A DNA stretch of 64,000 nucleotides from Trinickia caryophylli. GTDB taxonomy: Bacteria; Pseudomonadota; Gammaproteobacteria; Burkholderiales; Burkholderiaceae. Where the stretch lies: positions 3,038,001-3,102,000 of the forward strand of contig NZ_CP139970.1 in assembly GCF_034424545.1 (NCBI RefSeq), read 5' to 3'. The notes under the pieces were generated by a model. The model was given only the letters and a program-made list of their open reading frames with translations, did not search any database and was not told where the DNA came from. The translations under genes were made by a program, and so were the position numbers. Below, piece after piece: positions 8,189 to 17,475 of the stretch; position 1 is the stretch's first letter; each line of letters begins with the position of its first letter.

Positions 8189-9118
8189 TCAATGCGCGAG
8201 CTTGCCTAGCAGCAGGAATTCCATCAGCGCCTTTTGCACGTGCAGGCGGTTTTCCGCTTCGTCCCAGACGACGCTTTGCGGGCCGTCGATCACCTCCGCG
8301 CTGACTTCCTCGCCGCGGTGTGCGGGCAGGCAGTGCATGAAGAGTGCGTCGGGGTTGGCGCGGCTCATCATCTGAACATCGACGCACCAGTCGGCGAACG
8401 CGGTCTTGCGCGCCTCGTTCTCCGCCTCGAAGCCCATGCTGGTCCAGACGTCGGTGGTCACGAGATCGGCGCCGTGGCAGGCCTCGTGCGGATCGGAGAA
8501 CTCCTCGTACGCGGCACTGGTTTCGGGGGCGACGAGGGACTGATCGAGCTTGTACCCGGCCGGCGTGGACACGCGCAGCTTGAATCCAAGGATATGGGCT
8601 GCCTCGATCCAGGTGTAGAGCATGTTGTTGGCGTCGCCGACCCACGCGACCGTCTTGCCGGCGATCGGCCCGCGGTGCTCGTAGAACGTGAAAATATCGG
8701 CGAGCACCTGGCACGGGTGATACTCGTTCGTGAGCCCGTTGATGACGGGTACGCGCGAATTTTCGGCGAAGCGTCGGATGATGTCCTGCCCGAAGGTGCG
8801 GATCATGATGATATCCACCATTCGGGAAATGACCTGGGCCGCGTCTTCGATCGGCTCGCCGCGGCCGAGCTGCGTGTCGCGCGTGCTCATGAATACCGCG
8901 TGGCCGCCCAGTTGGAAGATACCCGCTTCGAACGACAGGCGCGTGCGCGTCGAATGCTTCTCGAAGATCATTGCGAGCGTGCGGTCGTGCAGCGGGTGGT
9001 GCGTTTCATAGTTCTTGAACTTGCGCTTCAGGATGCGAGCGCGTTCGAGCACGTACTCGTAGTCTTCGAGCGAGAAGTCGTTGAACTGCAGGTAGTGGCG
9101 AATTTTTTTGTCGGACAT
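8189..9118 (-). CDS. argF: ornithine carbamoyltransferase ArgF
   Basis: Arginine biosynthesis enzyme that joins carbamoyl phosphate and ornithine to make citrulline. The 309-residue protein shows the carbamoyl-phosphate motif EKHSTRTRLSFE, the HPCQVLAD box, WVGDANNMLYTW and the ornithine-site motifs DVWTSMGFE and MHCLPAHRGEE. The start MSDKKIRHYLQFNDFSLED fits the Burkholderia anabolic enzyme. There is no clear Shine-Dalgarno sequence before this ATG. A longer frame reaches 9331 but its N-terminal part does not look like the family. Transcribed divergently from the DUF3579 gene. Confidence 0.95.
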   Translation of the reverse strand: MSDKKIRHYLQFNDFSLEDYEYVLERARILKRKFKNYETHHPLHDRTLAMIFEKHSTRTRLSFEAGIFQLGGHAVFMSTRDTQLGRGEPIEDAAQVISRMVDIIMIRTFGQDIIRRFAENSRVPVINGLTNEYHPCQVLADIFTFYEHRGPIAGKTVAWVGDANNMLYTWIEAAHILGFKLRVSTPAGYKLDQSLVAPETSAAYEEFSDPHEACHGADLVTTDVWTSMGFEAENEARKTAFADWCVDVQMMSRANPDALFMHCLPAHRGEEVSAEVIDGPQSVVWDEAENRLHVQKALMEFLLLGKLAH

Positions 9119-9285
9119 GAAACAAATACGGCGGACTGACCCGGCCGAAGAGCCGGACGGCGCCGCCGTCGATGTGATAACTGGTTGCAGCATAAAGGAT
9201 TTCCGCAGCTTTGACGAGCCGGCCCCAAACCTGCTGCAGTGAGGCTGCCCCGCTTGTGTGCGGTGCGGAAAAGGGGCGTCTGCGG

Positions 9286-9291
9286 TATAAT
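9286..9291 (+). promoter_or_regulatory. -10 box of the DUF3579 gene
   Basis: Perfect TATAAT about 60 bases before the start codon at 9351, in the divergent gap with argF. No good -35 hexamer is seen. Confidence 0.5.
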
Positions 9292-9350
9292 CCGCGAGTT
9301 CTTTCGAGCCCGGCGGGCAAGCTTCGGGCACGTCACACGGGTTTTCCTAC

Positions 9351-9683
9351 ATGGCCGAAGCACCCTTCACCGAGTATTTCATTCAGGGCATCACCAAGGA
9401 CGGAAGGAAATTTCGGCCGAGCGACTGGTCGGAACGTCTCGCTGGTGTAATGGCCTGCTATGGTCCCGGTGTCAGAGGGCCCAACGCCCGTCTTCAGTAC
9501 TCCCGCTACGTCCGTCCGACGATGCTCGGCGATCTCAAATGCGTCATTCTGGATTCGCGCCTGCGCGAGATCGAGCCGATGGCTTTCGATTTCGTCATGA
9601 ACTTCGCGAAGGACAACGGCCTCGTCGTTACCGAGGCCTGCGAGTTGCCGGACGATCACGCCGCCACCCGGCGCGCAGGCTGA
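9351..9683 (+). CDS. DUF3579 domain protein
   Basis: Small protein of 110 residues, MAEAPFTEYFIQGITKDG onward, which I recognise as the DUF3579 family found almost only in beta-proteobacteria. The function is unknown. Recognisable blocks are FRPSDWSERLAGVMACYG, YVRPTMLGDLKCVILDSRL and AFDFVMNFAKDNGLVV. No signal peptide or membrane segment is visible. It is a single-gene unit with its own -10 box upstream and an intrinsic terminator downstream. Its fixed position beside argF and rpsT is seen in Burkholderia genomes. Confidence 0.85.
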   Translation: MAEAPFTEYFIQGITKDGRKFRPSDWSERLAGVMACYGPGVRGPNARLQYSRYVRPTMLGDLKCVILDSRLREIEPMAFDFVMNFAKDNGLVVTEACELPDDHAATRRAG

Positions 9684-9740
9684 CTACGCGCGAACCGGCG
9701 GGGCGGGAGCGCGTCCCCTTCGAAGCGTAAGCGGCAAAAG

Positions 9741-9775
9741 AAAAAAGCCAGCATTTCGACAATGCTGGCTTTTTT
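9741..9775. terminator. bidirectional intrinsic terminator
   Basis: AAAAAAGCCAGCATT and AATGCTGGCTTTTTT form a long perfect stem around TCGAC. A-tract and T-tract on both sides suit termination from the DUF3579 gene on the plus strand and from rpsT on the minus strand. Confidence 0.9.
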
Positions 9776-9884
9776 ATGGGCACATCGGCCGTTCGCGACG
9801 ACGGCCGAGAGGGCGCACGGCGTGTGGCGCCGTGCAATGCGCGACGCCGTTTTGCCTGGCGGGCTTGCCGGTCGCTCCTCTGCC

Positions 9885-9950
9885 GGTTGCTAGCGGGTTG
9901 CTTGCTGGTTGCTAGCGGGTTGCTTGCTGGTTGCTTGCTGGTTGCTTGTT
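9885..9950. repeat. six tandem 11-bp repeats overlapping the rpsT stop codon
   Basis: Six back-to-back 11-base units of GGTTGCT[A/T]GC[G/T], at 9885, 9896, 9907, 9918, 9929 and 9940. Units 1 and 3 are GGTTGCTAGCG, units 2, 4 and 5 GGTTGCTTGCT, and unit 6 GGTTGCTTGTT. The last unit runs into the stop codon of rpsT, so the array forms the start of the rpsT 3' untranslated region. Confidence 0.95.
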
Positions 9951-10224
9951 AGGCGGCAGCCGGCTGCAGCGCCTTGATGGCGGCAGCGAGGCGGCTCTTG
10001 TGGCGAGCGGCCTTGTTCTTGTGAACGATCTTCTTGTCCGCAATGATGTCGAGCGTTTTGGTCGACAGGCGGAAGACCTCGGCGGCCTTGGCCTGGTCGC
10101 CGGCTTCGATCGCCTTGCGAACAGCCTTGATTGCCGTGCGGTACTTCGAGCGCAGTGCCGAGTTATGCGAGTTTGCCTTCGCGGCTTGGCGGGCGCGCTT
10201 GCGTGCTTGTGCGGAGTTAGCCAT
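9949..10224 (-). CDS. rpsT: 30S ribosomal protein S20
   Basis: Primary-binding protein of the 30S subunit that contacts 16S rRNA. The 91-residue, Lys/Arg/Ala-rich helical protein [18 protein letters not shown] onward matches S20 in length and sequence, including [15 protein letters not shown] and [12 protein letters not shown]. The ATG at 10224 is preceded by AAGGAACTCTC. It is monocistronic, with a strong promoter about 250 bases upstream and tandem 11-base repeats directly after the stop. The long leader could carry S20 autoregulation, which is known in E. coli but not shown here. Confidence 0.97.
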   Translation of the reverse strand: MANSAQARKRARQAAKANSHNSALRSKYRTAIKAVRKAIEAGDQAKAAEVFRLSTKTLDIIADKKIVHKNKAARHKSRLAAAIKALQPAAA

Positions 10225-10508
10225 GAGAGTTCCTTGTCCTGTACTGTTTCCCGGTGCTCGGACAGACGTCCTTCGAGCGCCGTTTTTCGATCCAAACCTC
10301 CGGGAGCGGTTGCCCGGGGGCGCAAAAACATCGGCGAAGCGTGTTCGCGAAGCGCCGAACAGCCCACGGCGGCGGTGCCGCCGCGAGCACAGCGCCTGTG
10401 GGCACCGCGCACCGCACTCTGCCCACACCGGCAAGCCTTGGCGGGCCGAAAGAACGTGGACGAGCTTCGAAACGCGCGAGTATAGCAACAAAATCAGATA
10501 GATGGCAA
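10225..10508 (-). promoter_or_regulatory. rpsT promoter and long structured leader
   Basis: On the minus strand TTGCCA (10503-10508), an 18-base spacer and TATACT (10479-10484) form a good sigma70 promoter, placing the 5' end near 10472 and giving a leader of about 248 bases. The leader contains strong hairpins: CGGCGGC-GGT-GCCGCCG (10367-10383) and TGTGGGC/GCCCACA (10397-10427). The rest of the gap to murJ (10509-10641) shows no gene. Confidence 0.75.
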
Positions 10509-10641
10509 GCGCGGCGGGCTGCCCGGTGTCCCCGCGACGCGCTGGCGCCCCGCGGGGACACCGGGGGTGGGCAGGGCGCGAGCGTCCGTTTTTGCACAAG
10601 GGCGGGCACTTTCGTCCGGCTGGCGGGACAAATGGTGCCCG

Positions 10642-10647
10642 TATAAT
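10642..10647 (+). promoter_or_regulatory. -10 box of murJ, predicts a very short leader
   Basis: Perfect TATAAT ends nine bases before the murJ ATG, so the transcript should start zero to three bases before it. No ribosome-binding site fits in that space. Confidence 0.6.
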
Positions 10648-10656
10648 AGGCGCCCC

Positions 10657-12207
10657 ATGAATCTGATCCGAGCCCTGCTGACGGTCAGCGGTTTCACGCT
10701 GCTTTCGCGCGTGACCGGCCTGATCCGCGAGACGTTGATCGCGCGCGCTTTTGGTGCAAGCGCCTACACCGACGCATTCTACGTCGCTTTCCGCATTCCC
10801 AACCTGCTGCGGCGCCTGTCCGCCGAGGGGGCGTTTTCGCAGGCCTTCGTGCCGATCCTCGCCGAGTTCAAAAACAACCAGGGGCACGACGCGACGAAAG
10901 CGCTCGTCGATGCCATGTCGACCGTCCTCGCCTGGGCGCTGGCGGCGCTCTCGGTCGTAGGCATGCTGGGTGCCGCGTGGGTCGTGCTCGGCGTTGCCTC
11001 GGGCCTGAGAGCCGAAGGGGGCGCTTTCGCGTTAGCCGTTGCGATGACGCGGATCATGTTTCCATACATCGTCTTCATCTCGCTCACGACGCTGGCGTCC
11101 GGCGTGCTCAACACCTATGGCAGTTTTTCGCTGCCGGCGTTTGCGCCGGTGTTGCTCAACCTTTCCTTCATCGCCGCGGCCGTATTCGTCGCGCCGCATC
11201 TGAAGGTGCCCGTATTCGCGCTCGCGTGGGCCGTTATTGTGGGCGGCGTGCTGCAATTCGCCGTGCAATGGCCCGGTCTGCATAAGATCGACATGGCTCC
11301 GCGCATCGGTCTGAACCCGTTTGCCGCGCTCGCGCACCCCGGGGTCAAGCGCGTGCTCGTGAAGATGGTGCCGGCCACGTTCGCCGTTTCGGTCGCGCAA
11401 CTGAGCCTCATCATCAATACCAACATCGCGTCGCGGCTCGGCCCCGGCGCCGTGTCGTGGATCAACTACGCCGACCGCCTCATGGAATTTCCGACGGCGC
11501 TGCTCGGCGTGGCGCTGGGCACGATTTTGCTGCCGAGCCTGTCGAAGGCGCATGTCGATGCCGATTCGCATGAGTATTCGGCGCTGCTCGACTGGGGCTT
11601 GCGTGTCACGTTCCTGCTCGCGGCCCCGAGCGCGCTCGCGCTCTTTTTCTTCGCGGAACCGCTCACGGCCACGCTCTTCAACTACGGCCGCTTCGATGCG
11701 CATTCGGTCGTGATGGTAGGGCGCGCGCTGGCTGCTTACGGGGTCGGCCTCATCGGCCTCATCCTGATCAAGATCCTGGCGCCGGGCTTCTACGCGAAGC
11801 AGGACATCAAGACGCCCGTGAAGATCGGCGTGGGCGTACTGATTGCGACACAGCTCGGCAACCTCGTTTTCGTGCCGGTATTCGCGCACGCCGGGCTCAC
11901 GCTCAGCGTCGGGCTCGGCGCTTGCGTCAATGCGCTGTTGTTGTTCGCCGGATTGCGCCGGCGCGGCATCTACTCGCCGTCGCATGGATGGGCGCTCTTT
12001 TTCGCGCAGCTTGCCGGCGCGTCGCTCGTGCTCGCTGGCGCGATGCATTGGGCCGCAGTGAACTTCGACTGGACGGGCCTGCATGCACGGCCGCTCGCGC
12101 GCATCGCGCTGCTCGGCGCCTGCATTGTGCTGTTCGCCGCACTATATTTCGGTATGCTCGGGCTGATGGGATTCAAATACGCGTACTTCAGAAGGCGTGC
12201 CAAGTGA
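10657..12207 (+). CDS. murJ: lipid II flippase MurJ
   Basis: Inner-membrane MOP-superfamily transporter that flips the peptidoglycan precursor lipid II to the periplasm. The 516-residue protein is built of about 14 hydrophobic segments. It begins [22 protein letters not shown] and contains the essential-arginine region [21 protein letters not shown], the [17 protein letters not shown] helix and [14 protein letters not shown]. An upstream in-frame extension to 10567 covers the promoter and is excluded. The stop overlaps a GTG of the next gene, so the two are probably co-transcribed. Confidence 0.96.
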   Translation: MNLIRALLTVSGFTLLSRVTGLIRETLIARAFGASAYTDAFYVAFRIPNLLRRLSAEGAFSQAFVPILAEFKNNQGHDATKALVDAMSTVLAWALAALSVVGMLGAAWVVLGVASGLRAEGGAFALAVAMTRIMFPYIVFISLTTLASGVLNTYGSFSLPAFAPVLLNLSFIAAAVFVAPHLKVPVFALAWAVIVGGVLQFAVQWPGLHKIDMAPRIGLNPFAALAHPGVKRVLVKMVPATFAVSVAQLSLIINTNIASRLGPGAVSWINYADRLMEFPTALLGVALGTILLPSLSKAHVDADSHEYSALLDWGLRVTFLLAAPSALALFFFAEPLTATLFNYGRFDAHSVVMVGRALAAYGVGLIGLILIKILAPGFYAKQDIKTPVKIGVGVLIATQLGNLVFVPVFAHAGLTLSVGLGACVNALLLFAGLRRRGIYSPSHGWALFFAQLAGASLVLAGAMHWAAVNFDWTGLHARPLARIALLGACIVLFAALYFGMLGLMGFKYAYFRRRAK

Positions 12208-12212
12208 CGGTC

Positions 12213-13052
12213 ATGACATCTGTACTCGATTACTTCGCCACCCTCGTCGCGGACGACGACAGCCTGCCGCTGACGGAGACGGCGCTCTCGCTCGCGCAGG
12301 ACACGTACCCCGACCTCGATCTGCAAGGCACGCAGGCCGAGCTCGACGAACTGGCGCTGCGGCTCAAACGGCGGTTGCCGGACAACGCGAGCCTCACCGA
12401 CAAGATCGGCTCGCTCAATCGCTTCTTCTTTCGCGAACTAGGCTTCGCCGGCAACCTCAACGACTACTACGACCCCGACAACAGCCATCTGAACGTCGTT
12501 CTCAAGCGGCGGCGCGGCATCCCGATTTCGCTCGCCGTCCTCTATATGGAGCTCGGAGAGCAGATCGGCGTGCCGGTAATGGGTGTGTCGTTTCCGGGGC
12601 ACTTCCTGCTGCGCGTGACGTTGCCCGAAGGCGAGGTGATTCTCGATCCCACCACGGGGCAGTCTCTCTCGGAAGCGCAGATGGTCGACATGCTCGAGCC
12701 GTATCTGTCGCACGCCGGCGATTCGCTCGGCGGCGCCTTGCGCATGCTGCTCCAGCCCGCCACGGGGCGCGAGATCGTCGCGCGCATGTTGCGCAACCTG
12801 AAAGCGATCTATCTGCAGACCGAGCGCTGGCAGCGCCTGCTCGGCGTGCAGCAGCGGCTCGTCATCCTGCTGCCGGACAATATCGAGGAAGTGCGCGACC
12901 GCGGGTTCGCATACGCGCGCCTGGACTACCTGCGGCCCGCGCTCGAAGACCTGGAGCGCTACCTCGACGACAGACCCGACGCAGAAGATGCGACGACCGT
13001 CGAATCGCAACTGCACGAGTTGCGCCAGCGAACGAATCACGGCGACGATTGA
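12213..13052 (+). CDS. SirB1-like transglutaminase-fold/TPR protein
   Basis: 279-residue cytoplasmic protein of the SirB1 / Transglut_core2 family. The core block LKRRRGIPISLAVLYMELGE followed by GVPVMGVSFPGHFLLRV is diagnostic; a Cys-His-Asp transglutaminase triad is not evident, so it is probably not an enzyme of that type. The C-terminal part (about 195-270) resembles tetratricopeptide helices, including DRGFAYARLDYLRPALEDLE. Function is not established. The GTG at 12204, overlapping the murJ stop as GTGA and preceded by AAGG, is a competing start that would add three residues. Confidence 0.85.
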   Translation: MTSVLDYFATLVADDDSLPLTETALSLAQDTYPDLDLQGTQAELDELALRLKRRLPDNASLTDKIGSLNRFFFRELGFAGNLNDYYDPDNSHLNVVLKRRRGIPISLAVLYMELGEQIGVPVMGVSFPGHFLLRVTLPEGEVILDPTTGQSLSEAQMVDMLEPYLSHAGDSLGGALRMLLQPATGREIVARMLRNLKAIYLQTERWQRLLGVQQRLVILLPDNIEEVRDRGFAYARLDYLRPALEDLERYLDDRPDAEDATTVESQLHELRQRTNHGDD

Positions 13053-13171
13053 AGGGGTTGCCGCTCGACCGGCCAGCTTCTTCGTCGTGCGCGAACGCCC
13101 GCGCGCGGGCGTCGTTCCTGTTCGTCGCAATATTCCGGTTTCAGGTGCGCGGCTGCCTTGCTTCAACTGCC

Positions 13172-13930
13172 TTATTTCGGCTGCATGCGGATGGCGCCGT
13201 CGAGCCGGATCACTTCACCGTTGAGCATCGCGTTGTCGAAGATCTGCTTGACGAGCATCGCGTACTCGGCCGGCTTGCCGAGCCGCGGCGGGAAGGGGAC
13301 CATCGCGCCGAGCGAATCCTGTACCTCCTTCGGCATGCCGAGCAGCATCGGCGTCTCGAAGATGCCGGGCGCGATGGTCATGACGCGAATGCCGTTGCGT
13401 GAAAGATCGCGCGCGAGCGGTAGCGTCATCCCGGCCACGCCGCTCTTCGACGCGGCATAGGCGGCTTGGCCGACCTGGCCGTCGAATGCGGCCACCGAGG
13501 CGGTGTTGACGATGACGCCGCGCTCGCCGGCCGCGTTCGGCGCATTCTTTGCCATGGCCGCGGCCGCGAGCCGCAGTACGTTGAAGGTGCCGATCAGGTT
13601 GATTTCGACCGTGCGGCGGAACAGCTCGAGCGGATGCGGGCCTTCCTTGCCGACCGTTTTCGCGGCGGGGGCGACGCCAGCGCAATTGACGAGGCCGGCG
13701 AGCGTGCCGAGCGCCGTTGCGGCTTCGACTGCTCGCGTCGCGTCTTCCTCGCGGCTCACGTCGCACCGGACGAACGCGCCGCCGAGTTCTGCCGCGAGCG
13801 CTTGCCCGGACGTCTCGTTCAGGTCGGCGAGCACGACCTTGCCGCCATGCTCGGCGATGAGGCGAGCCGTCGCGGCCCCCAGGCCCGATGCGCCACCGGT
13901 GATCAAAAATGCGTTGCCGCGAATCTCCAT
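13172..13930 (-). CDS. short-chain dehydrogenase, 3-hydroxyacyl-CoA dehydrogenase type
   Basis: NAD-dependent classical SDR of 252 residues that most resembles type II 3-hydroxyacyl-CoA dehydrogenases (HSD17B10-like), which oxidise 3-hydroxyacyl-CoA in beta-oxidation or isoleucine breakdown. Visible motifs: TGGASGLG nucleotide loop (about 11-18), [16 protein letters not shown] with the catalytic serine region, and YAASKSG with the catalytic Tyr and Lys. The C-terminal [14 protein letters not shown] ends the protein as in that family. Start at 13930 is well supported by AAAGGAG. It lies downstream of adk on the same strand but a terminator separates them. Exact substrate is inferred. Confidence 0.85.
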   Translation of the reverse strand: MEIRGNAFLITGGASGLGAATARLIAEHGGKVVLADLNETSGQALAAELGGAFVRCDVSREEDATRAVEAATALGTLAGLVNCAGVAPAAKTVGKEGPHPLELFRRTVEINLIGTFNVLRLAAAAMAKNAPNAAGERGVIVNTASVAAFDGQVGQAAYAASKSGVAGMTLPLARDLSRNGIRVMTIAPGIFETPMLLGMPKEVQDSLGAMVPFPPRLGKPAEYAMLVKQIFDNAMLNGEVIRLDGAIRMQPK

Positions 13931-14035
13931 GCTCGAACTCCTTTGCGTATGAACGAAGTGGGCGTCCGGAACCTGCACGGCTCGTGACTGTGCGCGACGC
14001 CGGACCGCCGACGATTTTAATCGTTCGCCGCCAAG

Positions 14036-14060
14036 AAAAAACCCGCCGGCGAGGGCGGGT
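14036..14060 (-). terminator. intrinsic terminator of adk
   Basis: Reading the minus strand, ACCCGCC and GGCGGGT form a stem with a six-base loop and are followed by six T residues, 25 bases after the adk stop. Confidence 0.8.
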
Positions 14061-14085
14061 CGTTCGGTTTCGGTGCGAGGCGGCT

Positions 14086-14790
<705 letters not shown>

Positions 14791-14956
14791 TCAAAACGCA
14801 TCGACTGTGTGCCCGAGACGCGTAAAAGCGGCAACGCCTCGCCGTGCATCGTGCGGCGCGATGCGCTGACGTTGGCGGGCGGAGCGGGCGGACGGGAACC
14901 GGGAAGCCGACTGTTGCGAATACTCGCGCAATTGGGCTTGATTATGCCATGTCTCG

Positions 14957-15772
14957 TCAGTGCTTCGACCCAAAAAACGAGCGCACGCGCTCGAGATCGG
15001 CCGGCGTATCGACGCCGGGCGCGGGCGCGTGCTCGGTCAGCAAGACGGCGATTCGTTCGCCATGCCACATTGCGCGCAGCTGCTCGAGCATTTCGCTCTG
15101 CTCGATCGGCGCCTGCGCGAGCCCGGGGTAGCTGCGCAGGAAGCGCGCGCGATAGGCATAAAGTCCGATGTGACGATATACCGCACCCGCGGGTGCCGGC
15201 ATCGCGGCGACGTCGAAGGCCTGCGCCGAGCAGTGCGGCTGATAGGCGTCGCGCTCCCAGGGAATCGGCGCACGCGAGAAATAGAGTGCGCGCGAACGTG
15301 CGTCGAGCACGACCTTCACCACGCTCGGGCTGAAGACATCGGCGGCGTCCACGATGGGATGGGCTGCCGTCGCGATCGCGCAATCGGGGTGGGCGGCGAG
15401 ATGGGCGGCCACGTCGCGCACGAGGGCGGGGTCGATGAGCGGTTCGTCGCCTTGCACGTTCACGACGATCGTCTCGTCGCTCCAGTTGAAATGCGTCGCG
15501 ACCTCCGCGAGGCGGTCGGTGCCCGTCGGATGATCGGCTCGCGTGAGCAGCGCGTCGATACCGTGCGCACGCGCGGCTTCGATGACACGTTCGGCGTCCG
15601 AGGCGATCAGCACGTGCGTGGCGCCGGACTCGCGCGCGCGTTCGGCCACGCGCACGACCATCGGCTTGCCGGCGATGTCTGCGAGCGGCTTTTCCGGCAG
15701 GCGCGTGGAGGCGAGGCGCGCCGGGATGACGGCGACGAAGGGCGTCGCCGAGTGGGTCGAAAGCTCGGTCAT
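14957..15772 (-). CDS. kdsB: 3-deoxy-manno-octulosonate cytidylyltransferase
   Basis: Activates Kdo as CMP-Kdo for the lipopolysaccharide inner core. The 271-residue protein has the nucleotidyltransferase motif [16 protein letters not shown], then [12 protein letters not shown], the [12 protein letters not shown] metal-binding block, FSRAPIPW and HIGLYAYR, all typical of KdsB. It forms a lipid A/LPS run with lpxK and the small Trm112-like gene (lpxK - Trm112 - kdsB - adk on the minus strand), an arrangement common in beta-proteobacteria. Gap to the upstream Trm112 gene is 91 bases. Confidence 0.96.
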   Translation of the reverse strand: MTELSTHSATPFVAVIPARLASTRLPEKPLADIAGKPMVVRVAERARESGATHVLIASDAERVIEAARAHGIDALLTRADHPTGTDRLAEVATHFNWSDETIVVNVQGDEPLIDPALVRDVAAHLAAHPDCAIATAAHPIVDAADVFSPSVVKVVLDARSRALYFSRAPIPWERDAYQPHCSAQAFDVAAMPAPAGAVYRHIGLYAYRARFLRSYPGLAQAPIEQSEMLEQLRAMWHGERIAVLLTEHAPAPGVDTPADLERVRSFFGSKH

Positions 15773-15863
15773 CGAAAGCGTCGAACAGGGAGTAGGGGAA
15801 GGGACGGGATCGGTCGGGGCATGCAGGCGAGCGGTGCCGGTGCGGGCGACCGCCGCGACGGCA

Positions 15864-16070
15864 TCAGGCCGTGCCGCTCGGATCGAGGGGCTCGACGGGC
15901 GTGCCTTCCACCGTCTGCCGTGCTTCGTCGACGAGCATGACGGGGATGCCGTCGCGCACCGGATAGGCCAGTTTGTCGGCTTGGCAGATCAGTTCCTGCT
16001 GCGCGCGATCGTAGCGGAGTGGACCTTTGCAGATGGGGCAAACAAGAATTTCAAGCAGGCGAGCGTCCAC
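15864..16070 (-). CDS. Trm112 family small zinc-ribbon-like protein
   Basis: 68-residue protein of the Trm112p/YcaR family. It has the motif [14 protein letters not shown] with a CxxC pair, [20 protein letters not shown] and VDEARQ. In eukaryotes the relatives activate methyltransferases; in bacteria the role is unclear, but the gene almost always lies between lpxK and kdsB, as here. The GTG at 16070 is chosen because GGAGA lies seven bases upstream. It overlaps the 3' end of lpxK by 20 bases. A TTG at 16085 would be an alternative. Confidence 0.88.
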   Translation of the reverse strand: MDARLLEILVCPICKGPLRYDRAQQELICQADKLAYPVRDGIPVMLVDEARQTVEGTPVEPLDPSGTA

Positions 16071-17085
16071 GGAGTTTCTCCACAACGAGAGCGATGAGGC
16101 GGCCAGGCAACGCGGCTTCGACGGGTACGACCCAGATGCGCGCGTCGCGCGAAGCGCCCAATTTTACTGCATCCTTTTCGGTGACCAGGATCGCGTCCGC
16201 CTCGGCCTGTGCGAACGGATCTTCGCGAAACGCGTAGTGGTCCGGCAGCGGCAGCGTTTCGGGTGCAAGGCCCGCGGCGCGCAGCGTGGCGAAGAACCGC
16301 TCGGGCGCGCCGATGCCGGCCGCGGCGAGCACGCGCTGGCCGGCGAATTGCGAAAGCGGACGGCGCAGGCTCGGCTCGCCGAGATGCCAGGCGTCGCCGG
16401 GCGATAGCGACAGTGCGTAGGTGTTCGGCCATGCCGGCAGCACGTGGCTGAACGGATCGTTGACGAGCGTCGCGTCGCGTCGGCGCGAAAGCGGCTCGCG
16501 CAGTGGGCCGGCCGGCAGCAGGAAGCCGTTGCCGCCGAGCCGCTGATCGAACACGACGAGTTCGACGTCGCGACCGAGCCGGTAGTGTTGCAAACCGTCG
16601 TCGCTGACCAGCACGTCGACGTCGCGGTGCGCTGCGAGCAGCGCCTGGGCTGCCGCCACGCGATCGGGCGAAACCCAGACCGGCACGCCGGTGCAGCGGG
16701 CGATCAAAAGCGGCTCGTCGCCAGCTTCGTCCGGGCGTGAAATGGCCGTCACGGCCCGCGGCAACGAGAGCTTCGCGCCGTAGCCGCGCGAAATGACACC
16801 CGGCGCGAAGCCCGCCGAGCGCAGTGCCTCGACGAGCGCGATGACGGTCGGTGTTTTGCCCGTGCCGCCAACCGTGACGTTGCCGACCACAACGACGGGC
16901 GCCCCGACGCGCACGGTAGCGCGCCAGCCACGCGCGAAGCTCGCGCGGCGCAACGCGGCCAGTGCGGCGAAAACCCCGGCGGCGGGCAGCAGGGCCCATG
17001 CGAGCAGGCCGCGCCGCTGCCACTCGCGCGCGACGAGCGCTTCGATGCGCGAGGTGAATCGGTCGGCCAAGCGGGTGCGTTTCAT
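16051..17085 (-). CDS. lpxK: tetraacyldisaccharide 4'-kinase
   Basis: Inner-membrane-associated kinase that phosphorylates the 4' position of the lipid A disaccharide. The 344-residue protein has an N-terminal hydrophobic segment (about 24-45), the P-loop [23 protein letters not shown], the [12 protein letters not shown] motif with catalytic aspartates and a C-terminal VTEKDAVKL block. The start [10 protein letters not shown] at 17085 lacks a clear ribosome-binding site. The open frame extends to 17277 but the extension is not conserved in character. It heads the lpxK-Trm112-kdsB cluster and is divergent from xseA. Confidence 0.95.
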   Translation of the reverse strand: MKRTRLADRFTSRIEALVAREWQRRGLLAWALLPAAGVFAALAALRRASFARGWRATVRVGAPVVVVGNVTVGGTGKTPTVIALVEALRSAGFAPGVISRGYGAKLSLPRAVTAISRPDEAGDEPLLIARCTGVPVWVSPDRVAAAQALLAAHRDVDVLVSDDGLQHYRLGRDVELVVFDQRLGGNGFLLPAGPLREPLSRRRDATLVNDPFSHVLPAWPNTYALSLSPGDAWHLGEPSLRRPLSQFAGQRVLAAAGIGAPERFFATLRAAGLAPETLPLPDHYAFREDPFAQAEADAILVTEKDAVKLGASRDARIWVVPVEAALPGRLIALVVEKLRGRSPA

Positions 17086-17475
17086 GGGAAAGGCGCGCGC
17101 TTCGCAAGCGCGCGCTCGGCAGGCGGTTCGGGAACCCGGCACTCTAGCGCGGGCCGCGCCGCGAGAGCAAGCGCGACGGCGCCTTCGCGCCTCGGCGAGG
17201 GTCCGAGCGCCTGTGGATAACTCTGTGAAAAACGTCCGCCCCGAATGCCGCACAGGCCGGTAAATCAAGCCTCTCATCGGCGAGGGTGCTGGCTTCTAAA
17301 AATTTTATTCCTTAAAAATCATGGGGTTGCCACGTGCGCTCGGGTATTTGCGCCCTATTTACGACGCTTGCCCGCGCCGGCTCTCTATGTGGGAAACCTG
17401 GCGCGCGCGCATCCGGCACTGGACGGCGGGCGCGCGCGCGACTATCGTCTGTGCGGCAGAAAAAACGGCTCCAGC
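17086..17475. other. 390-bp divergent gap lpxK/xseA with one DnaA box
   Basis: No gene is seen. TGTGGATAA at 17212-17220 is a perfect DnaA box (TTATCCACA on the minus strand). An AT-rich tract runs from about 17294 to 17322 (runs of A and T), unusual for this genome and a plausible promoter area for xseA, though no clean -35/-10 pair could be assigned. Confidence 0.5.

Noticed and set aside
9885..9950. Tandem repeats as a CRISPR array
   Set aside because: Units are only 11 bases, directly adjacent without spacers, and no cas genes are present.
17212..17220. Replication origin at the DnaA box
   Set aside because: A single box without a cluster, and no dnaA, dnaN, gyrB or parAB genes nearby.
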